Below, one piece after another: positions 8,349 to 17,049 of a stretch of DNA of 64,000 nucleotides. The DNA comes from Poriferisodalis sp965208485 (GTDB taxonomy: Bacteria > Actinomycetota > Acidimicrobiia > Acidimicrobiales > Poriferisodalaceae). The stretch is taken from positions 2,542,001 to 2,606,000 of the forward strand of contig NZ_OZ242344.1 of NCBI RefSeq assembly GCF_965208485.1, read 5' to 3'. Below the pieces are notes generated by a model that was not told the DNA's origin, did not search any database, and saw only the letters and a program-made list of their open reading frames with translations. Within the stretch, counting starts at the first letter, position 1. Each line of letters opens with the position of its first letter. A program made the position numbers and the translations under genes.

Positions 8349-9536
8349 GTGAGCACCACCGATGCTCCCCCCATTGACGAGGCGATGATCGCCATCCTGC
8401 GCGGGGTCATGGACCCCGAACTGGGCGACAACATCGTCGACTTGGGCATGGTGCGCAACGCCTACCGCGAGGGCACCACCGGGCATGTGACCGTGGCGCT
8501 GACCACCGCTGGATGCCCGCTGCGCGCCACCATCAAGCGCGACTGCGAATCACGCGTCGGGGGGCTGCCGGGCATCGAGAGAGTACGACTGCACTGGGAC
8601 GAGCTGAACGCAGCCGAGAAGGCTCGGGTGATGGAGCGAGCCCGCCAGAGTGCCCGCGATCGCGCTACGCCGACGCAGGTGCCGGCCAACGCCAGAGTGC
8701 TCGCGGTGGCCTCCGGCAAAGGCGGTGTCGGCAAGTCGTCGGTGACCGTGAACCTGGCGGCAGCACTGGCGACCCGCGGTTTCGTTGTGGGCGTCATGGA
8801 CGCCGACATCTGGGGCTTCAGCATCCCCCGGATGCTCGGCATGGAAGGCCGCCTGGAGGCCCGACCGCCTGCCGAGGGCGAGGAGCGCGGCAAGATCGTG
8901 CCCGACTCCCAGCCGGTGGGCAACGGCCTGCTGAAGGTGGTCTCGACCGGTCTCCTCGTGGAGACCGAGGAGACCGCGCTCATGTGGCGGGGTCTGATGC
9001 TCGCCAAAGCCGTCGAGCAGTTCCTGCACGACGTGGATTGGGGCGAACTGGACTACCTGCTTATCGACATGCCTCCCGGCACGGGCGACGTACAGATGGC
9101 CTTGGCCCGCCTGCTGCCCCAAGCCGAGATGCTGGTGGTGACGACGCCTGCGCTGAGCGCGCAGAAGGTCGCCGTTCGCGTGGCCGACATGGCACGCCGC
9201 AGCCACATGCCGATCGTGGGCGTCGTCGAGAACATGGGCGCATTCGTGAGTCCCGACGGTCAGCGCTGGGCGTTCTTCGGCGAGGGAGGCGGCGAGCGCC
9301 TCGCCGGCGACCTCGGCGTGCCGCTGCTGGACTCGATCCCGCTGGAGCCTGCGGTGTCTGCTGGCGGAGACTCCGGCGAGCCCGTGACCGGCAAAGCCGG
9401 CGGCGGAGCGGCTGCTGAGGTGTTCGAGCGGATCACCGAACGGCTCGTCACCGAGATCTGCCCTCCGGTGGACATGGGCACCTGCACGGCACGCATGGAC
9501 GGGCCGATCCCCATCACGCTGAGTCCCCGCCGCTAA
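8349..9536 (+). CDS. mrp: Mrp/ApbC-family Fe-S carrier ATPase
   Basis: 395 residues. The N-terminal ~95 are a MIP18/DUF59 domain (VMDPELGDNIVDLGMV). A deviant Walker A, SGKGGVGKS, follows at about 122-130, then LLIDMPPGTGD (Walker B). The C-terminus carries a cysteine pair (CPPVDMGTC), a possible metal site. Mrp proteins bind and transfer Fe-S clusters. The GTG at 8349 starts just before the DUF59 domain; a longer open frame upstream is antisense to the erpA-like and fusion genes and was not used. A family A hairpin follows the stop by about 5 nt. Confidence 0.92.
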   Translation: MSTTDAPPIDEAMIAILRGVMDPELGDNIVDLGMVRNAYREGTTGHVTVALTTAGCPLRATIKRDCESRVGGLPGIERVRLHWDELNAAEKARVMERARQSARDRATPTQVPANARVLAVASGKGGVGKSSVTVNLAAALATRGFVVGVMDADIWGFSIPRMLGMEGRLEARPPAEGEERGKIVPDSQPVGNGLLKVVSTGLLVETEETALMWRGLMLAKAVEQFLHDVDWGELDYLLIDMPPGTGDVQMALARLLPQAEMLVVTTPALSAQKVAVRVADMARRSHMPIVGVVENMGAFVSPDGQRWAFFGEGGGERLAGDLGVPLLDSIPLEPAVSAGGDSGEPVTGKAGGGAAAEVFERITERLVTEICPPVDMGTCTARMDGPIPITLSPRR

Positions 9537-9541
9537 CCAGT

Positions 9542-9674
9542 CCGGGGGCGCAGGGGCGACGGCGCCCGTGCTTCAAACAGATGAAGCGCATGTGCACTAG
9601 CTGGATGTGCTTGGGGCGCTTCATAACTGCGCGCGGGCGCCGTCGCCCCTGCGCCCCCCTCGTTGGTCTGTGCG
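9542..9674 (+). repeat. family A hairpin repeat, copy 3
   Basis: The most perfect copy: GGGGCGACGGCGCCCG pairs base for base with CGGGCGCCGTCGCCCC. It begins about 5 nt after the mrp stop and ends 26 nt before the selA ATG, filling the mrp-selA gap. Confidence 0.9.
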
Positions 9675-9700
9675 TTTGGAGGGCCGGTAGGGTCCGGGCG

Positions 9701-10987
9701 ATGAGGCCGCCGTCGGTGAACGACCTGGCGCTGAGCATCGCCGATACAGGTCTCCCGCATCCGTTGCTGGTGATTGCCGCGCGTGCGGCCATTGCCGCCG
9801 GTGATCCCGACTCGGCGGCTGCGGAGGCGCACCGGCTGCGCAGGAGCCTGTTGGGTCCCGCAATCAACGCCACGGGTGTACTGCTGCACACGAATCTGGG
9901 CCGGGCTCCGCTCGGGAATCAGCACAATCGAGCGCTGTCCGGTCTGGAGCACGACGCCGATCCGGTGCGGTTCAGCAACCTGGAGTTCGACATCGAAACG
10001 GGGCGGCGCGGCTCGCGCACCTCCCACGCTTCGCTGCTGCTGGCGACGTTGACCGGTGCCGAGGCGGCGCTCGTCGTCAATAACTGCGCCGCAGCCGTGA
10101 CGCTGGTGCTGGCAGCACTGGCGCGAGGTCGGGGCGTAGCGGTGTCGCGTGGCGAGCTGGTGGAGATCGGCGGCGGCTTCCGGGTGCCCGAGGTGATGGA
10201 GCAATCTGGTGCCCGTCTGGTGGAGGTCGGCACCACCAATCGCACCCGGGCAGCGGACTACCGGGCGGCAGCCGAACGGGACGACATCGCGCTGCTGCTG
10301 AAGGTGCACCCGTCCAACTACCGCATCACCGGCTTCACCGAAGAGGCCCATGTGGCGGACTTGGCCATGATCGGGCCACCGGTCGTGTCCGACCTGGGAT
10401 CGGGCCTGCTGGACGAGCGCTGCCCGTGGCTGGGACAACGCCCCGAATGGTTGGCCGGCGAGCCCGGTGCGCGCCAGACCCTGGCAGCAGGCGCAGCGCT
10501 CGTCACGTTCTCGGGCGACAAGCTGATGGGGGGACCCCAGGCCGGGATCATCTGCGGCAAGGCCGACCTGGTGGCGGCCTGTGCAGCGCATCCGCTGATG
10601 CGGGCCTTCCGACCCGGTTCGCTGGTCCTGGATGCGCTGCAGCCAGTTGCGATGGCCTACCTGCGGCGTGACGCCGACGCCATCCCGTTCTGGCGCATGG
10701 CCCGTGTGCCGGTCGGTGAACTGGCAGAGCGTGCCGAAGCCCTCGGCGTGGGCCGGCCAGCGCGGACCACTGCGTTGGCCGGCGCCGGATCGCTGCCGGG
10801 CCAGGACATTCCCTCAGCCGGCGTCGAGCTCGATGGCGACTACGCGGCCGCCCTCCGAGCGCATGACCCGCCAGTCATCGCTCGCGTCAACGAGCAGACG
10901 ACCGTGATCGACCTGCGCACGGTCGATCCCGCTGACGACACCCTCGTGGCGGCTGCTGCCCGCCAAGCGCTCGACCAGCAGTCCTGA
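9701..10987 (+). CDS. selA: L-seryl-tRNA(Sec) selenium transferase
   Basis: PLP enzyme that converts seryl-tRNA(Sec) to selenocysteyl-tRNA(Sec). 428 residues; seen are INATGVLLHTNLGRAPL near 55-71, SNLEFDIETGRRGSR near 92-106, and the PLP lysine at about 274 in TFSGDKLMGGPQAG. The ATG at 9701 was chosen because sequence further upstream belongs to the family A hairpin. selB lies 310 bp downstream on the same strand, with a tRNA-like gene between them, so the locus appears to be a selenocysteine-incorporation operon. No selD or selenoprotein is in the window. Confidence 0.95.
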   Translation: MRPPSVNDLALSIADTGLPHPLLVIAARAAIAAGDPDSAAAEAHRLRRSLLGPAINATGVLLHTNLGRAPLGNQHNRALSGLEHDADPVRFSNLEFDIETGRRGSRTSHASLLLATLTGAEAALVVNNCAAAVTLVLAALARGRGVAVSRGELVEIGGGFRVPEVMEQSGARLVEVGTTNRTRAADYRAAAERDDIALLLKVHPSNYRITGFTEEAHVADLAMIGPPVVSDLGSGLLDERCPWLGQRPEWLAGEPGARQTLAAGAALVTFSGDKLMGGPQAGIICGKADLVAACAAHPLMRAFRPGSLVLDALQPVAMAYLRRDADAIPFWRMARVPVGELAERAEALGVGRPARTTALAGAGSLPGQDIPSAGVELDGDYAAALRAHDPPVIARVNEQTTVIDLRTVDPADDTLVAAAARQALDQQS

Positions 10988-11080
10988 GCAACGTCGCTGG
11001 GTCCACGGACCCGTCCCTCCGCGCATCATGCTCAGATCAGAAATTCATGAAAATCACTGACGTGCGGCCTGCCAGCATAA

Positions 11081-11112
11081 CGAGAGCCGCACCCCGAAAG
11101 GTGCGGCTCTCG
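11081..11112 (+). terminator. strong 13-bp hairpin between selA and selB
   Basis: Perfect stem CGAGAGCCGCACC / GGTGCGGCTCTCG with a CCGAAA loop. It has no T-tract, so it may be a pause or processing signal rather than a classic terminator. It ends 1 nt before the tRNA-like gene. GGTGCGGC from its right arm occurs again inside the tRNA-like sequence (11126-11133), so alternative pairing is possible. Confidence 0.5.
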
Positions 11113-11113
11113 T

Positions 11114-11186
11114 GGGGCTACCGCTGGTGCGGCGAGCTGGCCTGATACCCCGGCCTCGGACGGTTCGATTCCGTCTAGCTCCACCA
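11114..11186 (+). tRNA. aberrant tRNA-like gene in the sel locus (candidate or degenerate selC)
   Basis: The acceptor stem GGGGCTA (11114-11120) pairs with TAGCTCC (11176-11182), followed by A and an encoded CCA. The T arm GACGG-TTCGATT-CCGTC is perfect. The D arm is CCGC-TGGT-GCGG with a 4-nt loop, and U8/A14 are missing; both resemble tRNA(Sec). However, there is no long variable arm and no UCA anticodon. The only remaining arm (11134-11158) has loop CTGATAC, which would read as GAU. Total length is 73 nt including CCA, against roughly 90-100 for bacterial selC. It could be a decayed selC, an unusual reduced tRNA, or a tRNA remnant. Confidence 0.5.
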
Positions 11187-11297
11187 GCAACCCTAGGGTC
11201 GCGCTGACACGCTGCACAAGCCGATTCTCTCGCTCAGCACATCGGCAGGCTCGACACGAGGCGACGCACAGCAGCGCGGGCGGGGCAAGCTGGCGGG

Positions 11298-13019
11298 GTG
11301 CACATCGTCGGCACCGCGGGTCATGTGGACCACGGCAAATCCACGCTGGTGCGTGCCCTCACCGGCACCGACCCCGATCGGCTGGCAGAGGAAAAGGAGC
11401 GTGGCCTCACCATCGACCTGGGGTTCGCGTTCTGCGCGCTGCCGTCGGGCCGTCAAGTCAGCTTCGTGGACGTGCCCGGGCACATCCGCTTCGTGAAGAA
11501 CATGCTGGCCGGGGTCGGTGCGGTGGATGCCTCCCTGTTCGTGGTGGCGGCGCCGGAAGGCTGGAAGCCGCAGTCGGCCGAGCACCTGGCGATCCTGGAG
11601 ATGCTCGGCATCTCGCACGGCGTGGTCGTGCTCAGCCAGATCGGCCTGGTCGACGAGGAGCTGGCCGAGTTGGCGCGCCTCGACATCGCAGAGCATGTCG
11701 AAGGGACGTTTCTGGCCGACGCACCGGTGGTGGCCACCGATGCCGTCGACGGGACCGGTCTGGACGACCTGCGTGCAGCGCTCGACGACTTGTGCGCTCT
11801 CACCCCCACCGCAGCCGATCGGGATCGGCCCCGCCTGTGGATCGACCGGTCGTTCGCGGCCACCGGAGCAGGTCGCATCGTCACCGGCACACTGGCCGGC
11901 GGCCCTATCTCGGCCGGCAATGAGCTGGCGACCGCGCCGAGCGGCAAGCCAGCACGGGTGCGGGCAATCCAGACCCAAGGCGCCACCGTCGAGCGCATCG
12001 GCCCAGGGCACCGGGTGGCGCTCAACCTGACAGGCGTCGACGCGAGCGACTTGGGGCGCGGCATCGCCCTGGTGCGTCCCGGCCAGTGGCACCACACCCG
12101 CGTCGTCGACGTCGAGCTCGCTGTGCTTGATGGCGTGAAGAACGGTGTCACACGCCGGGGCGCGTACGCCTTCTATCTCGGATCGGGCGAATGGCCGGTT
12201 CGGCTGCGAGTACTGGGACCCGAGCGCATCGGCCCATCGGAGACGGGATATGCCCGGCTGCACCTGCCCGTCGCCCTGCCGCTGGTGCTGGGCGACCGTT
12301 TCGTGCTGCGGGACTTCGGCCGGGGCCAGACCATCGGCGGCGGCACGGTGCTCGATCCCGATCCCCGGCTGCGAGCCTCGGTCGCCAAGCCCGATGCCCG
12401 CCCCGAGCGGATGCTGGCCGAGCGCGGCTGGGTGAAGACGACCCAGCTCGAGCGCCTCACCGGCCACCGCTTCGAGCCCGTGCTGGGCGACTGGGTGGCA
12501 TCGCCAGAGCTCATCGACGACCTGAGAGACGACCTGCGGAACCAGATCGCCGGCGCCGGGCCGCTCGGTTTGGACCTGGCCGGGCTGGACGAGCGCCAGC
12601 GGCTGGCGATCCAGACGCTGGACGGGATCGTGGTCGACGCCGGACGTGCCCGGCAAGCCGACGCCGCCGACGTCCTGGCCGACCATCGGATCATTGCCGA
12701 ACTGGCAGCGGCACCGTTCTCGCCGCCCGAGCCGAGCGATGTGACCCAGCAGGAGCTGCTGGCGCTCTCGCAACGCGGCGACATCGTGCACGCCGACGGA
12801 ATCTGGTTCGCCGCCTCGGCCATCGACGCCGCTGCTGAGCGGATCGCTGCCCTGCTCAGCTCGCAGCCTGATGGTGTGACCGTCGCAGAGATACGAGAAG
12901 AACTCGGCACGACGCGCAAGTACGCGCTGCCGCTCGTGGGCTATCTGGACCGGACGGGGGTGACGCGCCGGCGGGGGGATCTGCGCATCGCCGGGCCGCG
13001 GTTGCCCCGAGTTGTCTGA
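11298..13019 (+). CDS. selB: selenocysteine-specific elongation factor
   Basis: Delivers Sec-tRNA(Sec) to recoded UGA codons and reads the SECIS hairpin. 573 residues. GTPase motifs are GTAGHVDHGKST at 5-16, RGLTIDLGF near 40 and DVPGHIRF near 59. EF-Tu-like barrel domains follow, then winged-helix repeats in the last ~200 residues (for example LAERGWVKTTQLERLTG and the terminal VAEIREELGTTRKYALPLVGYLDRTGVTRRRGD-type helix, quoted in part). The GTG at 11298 gives the family start (HIVGTAGHVDHG). It is downstream of selA. Confidence 0.93.
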   Translation: MHIVGTAGHVDHGKSTLVRALTGTDPDRLAEEKERGLTIDLGFAFCALPSGRQVSFVDVPGHIRFVKNMLAGVGAVDASLFVVAAPEGWKPQSAEHLAILEMLGISHGVVVLSQIGLVDEELAELARLDIAEHVEGTFLADAPVVATDAVDGTGLDDLRAALDDLCALTPTAADRDRPRLWIDRSFAATGAGRIVTGTLAGGPISAGNELATAPSGKPARVRAIQTQGATVERIGPGHRVALNLTGVDASDLGRGIALVRPGQWHHTRVVDVELAVLDGVKNGVTRRGAYAFYLGSGEWPVRLRVLGPERIGPSETGYARLHLPVALPLVLGDRFVLRDFGRGQTIGGGTVLDPDPRLRASVAKPDARPERMLAERGWVKTTQLERLTGHRFEPVLGDWVASPELIDDLRDDLRNQIAGAGPLGLDLAGLDERQRLAIQTLDGIVVDAGRARQADAADVLADHRIIAELAAAPFSPPEPSDVTQQELLALSQRGDIVHADGIWFAASAIDAAAERIAALLSSQPDGVTVAEIREELGTTRKYALPLVGYLDRTGVTRRRGDLRIAGPRLPRVV

Positions 13020-13110
13020 GCAGTCTGAATAAACGATTGTTGAGCGCCGAAATCCCGCGTGCAGATGTGAGCCCGCAGTTGTGCCGCGCCGGCTGGGACG
13101 CGGTGTCTTG

Positions 13111-13217
13111 CTAGGAGACTGCTGAGCAATTGCCGAAATCGCCGATTCACGGACACAAAGCCGCAGGTCAGAGCGTTGCAGACTTGCCCGGATCCGAATA
13201 AATCAGCAGTTTCCTAG
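13111..13217. repeat. CTAG-flanked palindromic element 1 of a tandem trio
   Basis: CTAGGAGACTGCTGA at the left pairs with TCAGCAGTTTCCTAG at the right. It contains a core GCAGGTCAGAGCG similar to the other CTAG elements. Its right CTAG (13214-13217) is shared with the next element. Confidence 0.75.
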
Positions 13218-13322
13218 TGCCGCATCAGGCAACCTTCGCCGTGACGGTGATTGCTGGAAGGCTTGAAATCAAGCGGATGGGCGGCGTCGGCCACCGCACA
13301 AACGTTTGCTGAGCGGCACTAG
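13214..13322. repeat. CTAG-flanked palindromic element 2 of a tandem trio
   Basis: The ends CTAGTGCCGC and GCGGCACTAG are a perfect 10-bp inverted repeat. The interior differs from its neighbours. It shares a CTAG with the element on each side. Confidence 0.75.
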
Positions 13323-13418
13323 TGGTGCGTCGCTGAAATGGCTGGGGCTGAAGCAAGCCCATTCTTGCAGGTCAGCGAGCTGCATGATGCCCGGAGGAAA
13401 ACTGCGACGCACCACTAG
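13319..13418. repeat. CTAG-flanked palindromic element 3 of a tandem trio
   Basis: 100 bp bounded by CTAGTGGTGCGTCGC and GCGACGCACCACTAG. It is clearly homologous to the element at 37153-37252: same length, same ends, same GCAGGTCAGCG core. Its right CTAG supplies the TAG stop of whiB. Confidence 0.85.
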
Positions 13419-13681
13419 CTGCCGTCAGCGCGCAGTGCCAGCAGGTTACGGCGCTCAGTCTCGTTGCGCCCACCCCAGATGCCGTGGGCCTCACCGACGT
13501 CCAGCGCATGAGCCAGACAGTCGGTGATCACCGAGCACTGGTTGCAGATGGACTTCGCTCGAGCCTCTCGCTCAGCCTTCTCATCACGTCGCTCGGTGCG
13601 GGGTGGCGGGAAGAAAACCGCCGCCTGAGGTCCTCGACAAGCTGCCTTGTCCTGCCACTCCTCGACCAGCAAAGCGCTCAT
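13415..13681 (-). CDS. WhiB-family [4Fe-4S] transcription factor
   Basis: 88 residues with the four cluster cysteines at about 15, 46, 49 and 55 (AACRG, ICNQC, TDC) and the GIWGGRNETERR turn near 67-78 typical of Wbl proteins. GGGGGACAA precedes the ATG at 13681; an in-frame start at 13705 is less likely because it overlaps the predicted -10. The stop codon is provided by the CTAG border of the adjacent palindrome, so the C-terminal residues may have been changed by that insertion. WhiB proteins are restricted to actinobacteria and their phages. Confidence 0.93.
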   Translation of the reverse strand: MSALLVEEWQDKAACRGPQAAVFFPPPRTERRDEKAEREARAKSICNQCSVITDCLAHALDVGEAHGIWGGRNETERRNLLALRADGS

Positions 13682-13701
13682 TTGTCCCCCTTGTCGGGGA
13701 G

Positions 13702-13730
13702 ACACTAGAGGACAAAAAGGTGCGTGACAA
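13702..13730 (-). promoter_or_regulatory. predicted whiB promoter
   Basis: On the minus strand TTGTCA (13730-13725) and TAGTGT (13707-13702) are separated by 17 nt, 21 nt upstream of the whiB ATG. This fits a housekeeping sigma factor. It stands out because the stretch 13709-13765 is much more AT-rich than its surroundings. Confidence 0.6.
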
Positions 13731-13834
13731 GAGTTAAACGAAATCTCATTCGGTTTCGGAAACTGTCGAATCGCCCCGTTTCCTGGTCAGGTCGCACGTA
13801 GATTCACACGTTCTCGCGGCCGAACCACTTGTAT

Positions 13835-13914
13835 CCCGCTCTTGTTCCCAATCTCAATTCAACACGGACTCATGGGCCGCTCGGGCCACGGCCTCGCTAT
13901 TCGCTCGGCCTCCT
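13835..13914 (+). repeat. family B repeat, copy 2
   Basis: CCGCTCTTGTTCCCAATCTC followed by GGGCCGCTCGGGCCACGGCC. It overlaps the last codons and the TAG stop of the nfeD-like gene on the other strand, so the C-terminus of that protein is written by the repeat. Confidence 0.85.
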
Positions 13915-15300
13915 GCGCATCTCGCGGTAGTCCACTGCGGCGCCTTCGAGCGGCTCCACTTCCAGCACCACGCCGCTGATGCCGCTCACACGCAGGGTTT
14001 CGCCGGCCTCAAGCGGGGTGAGGCGGTTGACCCGAGCCCGCCACTGCGCGCCGTGCACCTCGACCGTGCCGTCGGGATCGATATCGGTCACCGCCGTTCC
14101 AGCCGCGCCGATCATCCACTCTCGGCCGACGGTGGCGGTGCCGTAGCGGGTGCGCACCAGCGCCGGCATGCCCGAGAGCACGAACACCCCCACCCCCACC
14201 AAGCCCACCAGCAGTGGGATCCAGCTCATCGAATGCTGGCCGAACAGCGCCAACGAGCCCACCAGCAGCGCGATGCCGCCTGCCGCCGTCCAGAAGCGCG
14301 GCACGCTGGCCTGGATGTCGACGGCGAATGCCGCGAAGGCGACGATGACCAGCACCAGCGCCCACGGGCGGATGTCGAGCGTTCCCAGGCCGAACGCAGA
14401 CAGGAGCCCGCAGCCCGCCCCGACCGCTGCCGCCACGCCGATGCCCCCGGTGTAGAAGTCGAGCAACAGCAGCGACAGTGCCGTGAGCAGCAGCAGATAG
14501 GTGATGGCGGGGCTCGCAGCCGTGTGAAACAGGCCGTCGATCAGCGGCAGGCTCACGAACTCCACGATCACGTCGGGGGCCGGAGTGCGCCGCACGATGC
14601 CGTCGTCTCCCGTGACCTCTTGCGTGATCGGCGGCAAGTAGCCGGCGTCCGACAGGGCGATGATGAAGTCGCCGATCGTGGGCTCCGTGCTGTGCGTCAG
14701 GCCGGCGCCCATCGCGACGTCGGCATCGAAGTAACGGACGCTCGGGCCCGAGTGCAGACCGTCGTCGTCGTGATGGTGGAATCGCTCGGTATCAGGACCG
14801 TGTGCATGGACTAGGCCCTGCACCGCGGTGAAGTCGCCGATTCGGCCGCCCGGCGCGACCGCGGCGAAGTCGGCCGTGGTGACGAGGTGGGCGGCACCGC
14901 CGAGCGCCTGCGCACCGCTCGGGCCGACCCAGACCCCCACCGGCAAGTGTGCGAGCCGCACGTTTTCGAGCAGGTCCACGAGCGCCTCGTCGTCGAGCGT
15001 GGTTCCGGCACTGTCCATGTGCAGCACCACGCCGATCGCGTGCCGCCCCTCGGCGATCGTGATCTGCCGCCGGATGTACGACGACATGATCGGATCGATG
15101 AGCCCGTTGACCTCGACGAGGACGATCAGGCGGGGAGAGCCGTCGGGGGCGGGCGCAGGAGTCTCCGTCTCGCCGTCATGAGCGCCCGGCTCGTCGTGAG
15201 CCGACGCAGGCCCCGCAGCAAGACCCCCGAATGCCGCCAGCAGGAGCACGCCTGCGGCAAGGCGCGCGAGCAAGCGGCGGCGAGTCCGTCGTACGTGCAC
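13897..15300 (-). CDS. NfeD/ClpP-class membrane serine-protease-like protein
   Basis: 467 residues. GTG at 15300 with GGGAG upstream starts a signal peptide (VHVRRTRRRLLARL, cleavage near ASA-HD). A ClpP-like domain covers about 50-270, four or more membrane helices lie at about 285-400, and a C-terminal OB-fold NfeD domain ends the protein. Members cleave stomatin-like partners. In the expected active-site segment the sequence reads PSGAQALGGAAH, where active relatives have Ser-Ala-Gly after the Ala-rich turn, so the nucleophile may be missing. A His/Asp-rich insert (HHHDDDG) is unusual. No stomatin gene is adjacent. Confidence 0.82.
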   Translation of the reverse strand: MHVRRTRRRLLARLAAGVLLLAAFGGLAAGPASAHDEPGAHDGETETPAPAPDGSPRLIVLVEVNGLIDPIMSSYIRRQITIAEGRHAIGVVLHMDSAGTTLDDEALVDLLENVRLAHLPVGVWVGPSGAQALGGAAHLVTTADFAAVAPGGRIGDFTAVQGLVHAHGPDTERFHHHDDDGLHSGPSVRYFDADVAMGAGLTHSTEPTIGDFIIALSDAGYLPPITQEVTGDDGIVRRTPAPDVIVEFVSLPLIDGLFHTAASPAITYLLLLTALSLLLLDFYTGGIGVAAAVGAGCGLLSAFGLGTLDIRPWALVLVIVAFAAFAVDIQASVPRFWTAAGGIALLVGSLALFGQHSMSWIPLLVGLVGVGVFVLSGMPALVRTRYGTATVGREWMIGAAGTAVTDIDPDGTVEVHGAQWRARVNRLTPLEAGETLRVSGISGVVLEVEPLEGAAVDYREMRRRPSE

Positions 15301-15429
15301 TCGAGCTCCCTGGTTCGGGTCGGCCCGAACTCTAGGAGCGTCCTCACCCCGTGCGGTTCCGGCAGTGCGCGATCGCGGGCCGGATGACCGTTGGCAGATG
15401 CGAGGGTCGGCACGATTATCCTGCGGCTC

Positions 15430-15816
15430 GTGACCAAAGTGCTGCTGGCCACCGATGCCGACTGGGTAGTCGAAGAGGTAGCCGCGGCGCTCGCCGGCAG
15501 AGACGTCACGTTCCGGGTCGTTCGCTCTGGACACGACGTCCGGCCGGCGGTGGAGGCCAGCACGCCCGACCTGGTGATACTGGACTTCCAGATCGGCAAC
15601 ATGGGCGGCATGGCCACCTGCCTGGATCTGCGGCTGGAATCCGGCATGGGCCGGCTGCCGCGCGTGCCGGTGCTGATGCTGGCCGATCGTGAAGCCGACG
15701 AGTTTCTGGCGCGGCGGTCAGAGGCAGATGCTTGGCTGGTCAAGCCGCTGAACCCGCTGCTGCTGCGCCGGACTGCGCACGAGCTGCTGCAAAGAGACTC
15801 CGCAGAGACGGGCTAG
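15430..15816 (+). CDS. single-domain response regulator receiver
   Basis: 128 residues, GTG start. The phospho-acceptor Asp is in LVILDFQIGNMGG, the conserved Lys in AWLVKPLNP, and the acidic pair near ATDAD. The usual Thr/Ser switch residue is replaced by Ala (VLMLADREA). There is no output domain and no adjacent kinase, so its partner is unknown. It diverges from the nfeD-like gene. Confidence 0.82.
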   Translation: MTKVLLATDADWVVEEVAAALAGRDVTFRVVRSGHDVRPAVEASTPDLVILDFQIGNMGGMATCLDLRLESGMGRLPRVPVLMLADREADEFLARRSEADAWLVKPLNPLLLRRTAHELLQRDSAETG

Positions 15817-15898
15817 TCCCGCGGCGCCGAATTGCTGTAGCGCAGCCGGGCGCAAGGCCGGTAGCTTCGGCCGGAGCGATCAGCCACCCGATCGCAGA

Positions 15899-15972
<74 letters not shown>

Positions 15973-16032
15973 CGTCCAGTGCGAGCGAGAAGGGCTTCGC
16001 CCCTCGCTCGCGAGAACAGGGAGGTGGGTCTG

Positions 16033-17025
16033 ATGGCACTCGCGACGCCGCGACGAGTCGGGTTCATCGGGTTGGGCAATGTCGGGGGGAAGCTGGCGGG
16101 GTCATTGCAGCGGAACGGGTATGAGCTCGTGGTGCGCGACCTGGATCCCTCGGCGATGGCGCCGTTCCTGGATGGCGGCGCCTCGACCGCTGCCTCTGGC
16201 GCCGAGGCCGCTGAGCGTTGCGACGTAGTGATCACTTGCCTGCCCACGCCGACAGCTTCCGCTGCGGTGCTCGAGGCTGACGACGGCCTGCTGGCCGGCT
16301 TCGCCGCGAGCCAAGCGTCAGCCCCGAAGATCTGGGCCGAGATGAGCACCACAGATCACCACGAAGTGCGACGGCTCGGTGCGAAGGTGGTGGCTGCCGG
16401 CGGCGCCGCCATCGACTGTCCCGTATCGGGCGGGTGCCACCGAGCGGCAACCGGGAACATCTCGATCTTTGCCGGGGGCGATCGCTCGACCTTCGAGGCG
16501 ATGCTGCCGCTGCTCACGACCATGGGACGGCGAATCCTGCATACCGGGCCGCTGGGATCCGCATCGATTCTCAAGGTCGTGACCAACTACTTGGCGACCG
16601 CCAACCTCGTCTCGCTGTGCGAGGCGCTGGTCACCTCTCAGGCGGCAGGCATGGACCTGGCCACGACGTACAAGGCCATCCGCATCAGCTCGGGCAACTC
16701 CTTCGTCCACGAGACCGAGAGCCAAGTCATCCTCAACGGGTCGCGGGACATCAATTTCACCATGAACTTGGTGTGCAAGGACATCGGGCTGTTCGCGGAC
16801 ATCGCCGCTGAGCACGGTCTGCCGCTGGAGCTGTCACCGGTGCTGGTTGACGTGTTCGCCGACGGGGCTGCTCGCTACGGCGAGCGGGAATGGTCGCCGA
16901 ACATCATCCGCCGGCTTGAGGATGCAACCGGTCGGACCATCACGGCGCCCGGCTTCCCAGCCGAGATCGTCGATGACGAGCCTGAAGTGCCAGGCGCAGA
17001 AGTGGCTGTGCGGCGCGATCTGTAG
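16033..17025 (+). CDS. 3-hydroxyisobutyrate dehydrogenase-family oxidoreductase
   Basis: 330-residue NAD(P)-dependent beta-hydroxyacid dehydrogenase. The Rossmann motif GFIGLGNVGGKLA is at about 9-21, the substrate loop is DCPVSGGCHRA, and the catalytic Lys lies in SILKVVTNYL. The ATG at 16033 follows GGGAGGTGG. The exact substrate (3-hydroxyisobutyrate, tartronate semialdehyde or another) cannot be read. tRNA-Pro lies 60 nt upstream and a family A hairpin follows the stop. Confidence 0.85.
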   Translation: MALATPRRVGFIGLGNVGGKLAGSLQRNGYELVVRDLDPSAMAPFLDGGASTAASGAEAAERCDVVITCLPTPTASAAVLEADDGLLAGFAASQASAPKIWAEMSTTDHHEVRRLGAKVVAAGGAAIDCPVSGGCHRAATGNISIFAGGDRSTFEAMLPLLTTMGRRILHTGPLGSASILKVVTNYLATANLVSLCEALVTSQAAGMDLATTYKAIRISSGNSFVHETESQVILNGSRDINFTMNLVCKDIGLFADIAAEHGLPLELSPVLVDVFADGAARYGEREWSPNIIRRLEDATGRTITAPGFPAEIVDDEPEVPGAEVAVRRDL

Positions 17026-17049
17026 GTGCGCCCGATCTGTAGGTGCGCC

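Noticed and set aside
11193..12791. 532-codon open frame antisense to selB
   Set aside because: No recognisable domain; selB on the other strand is complete with all GTPase motifs.
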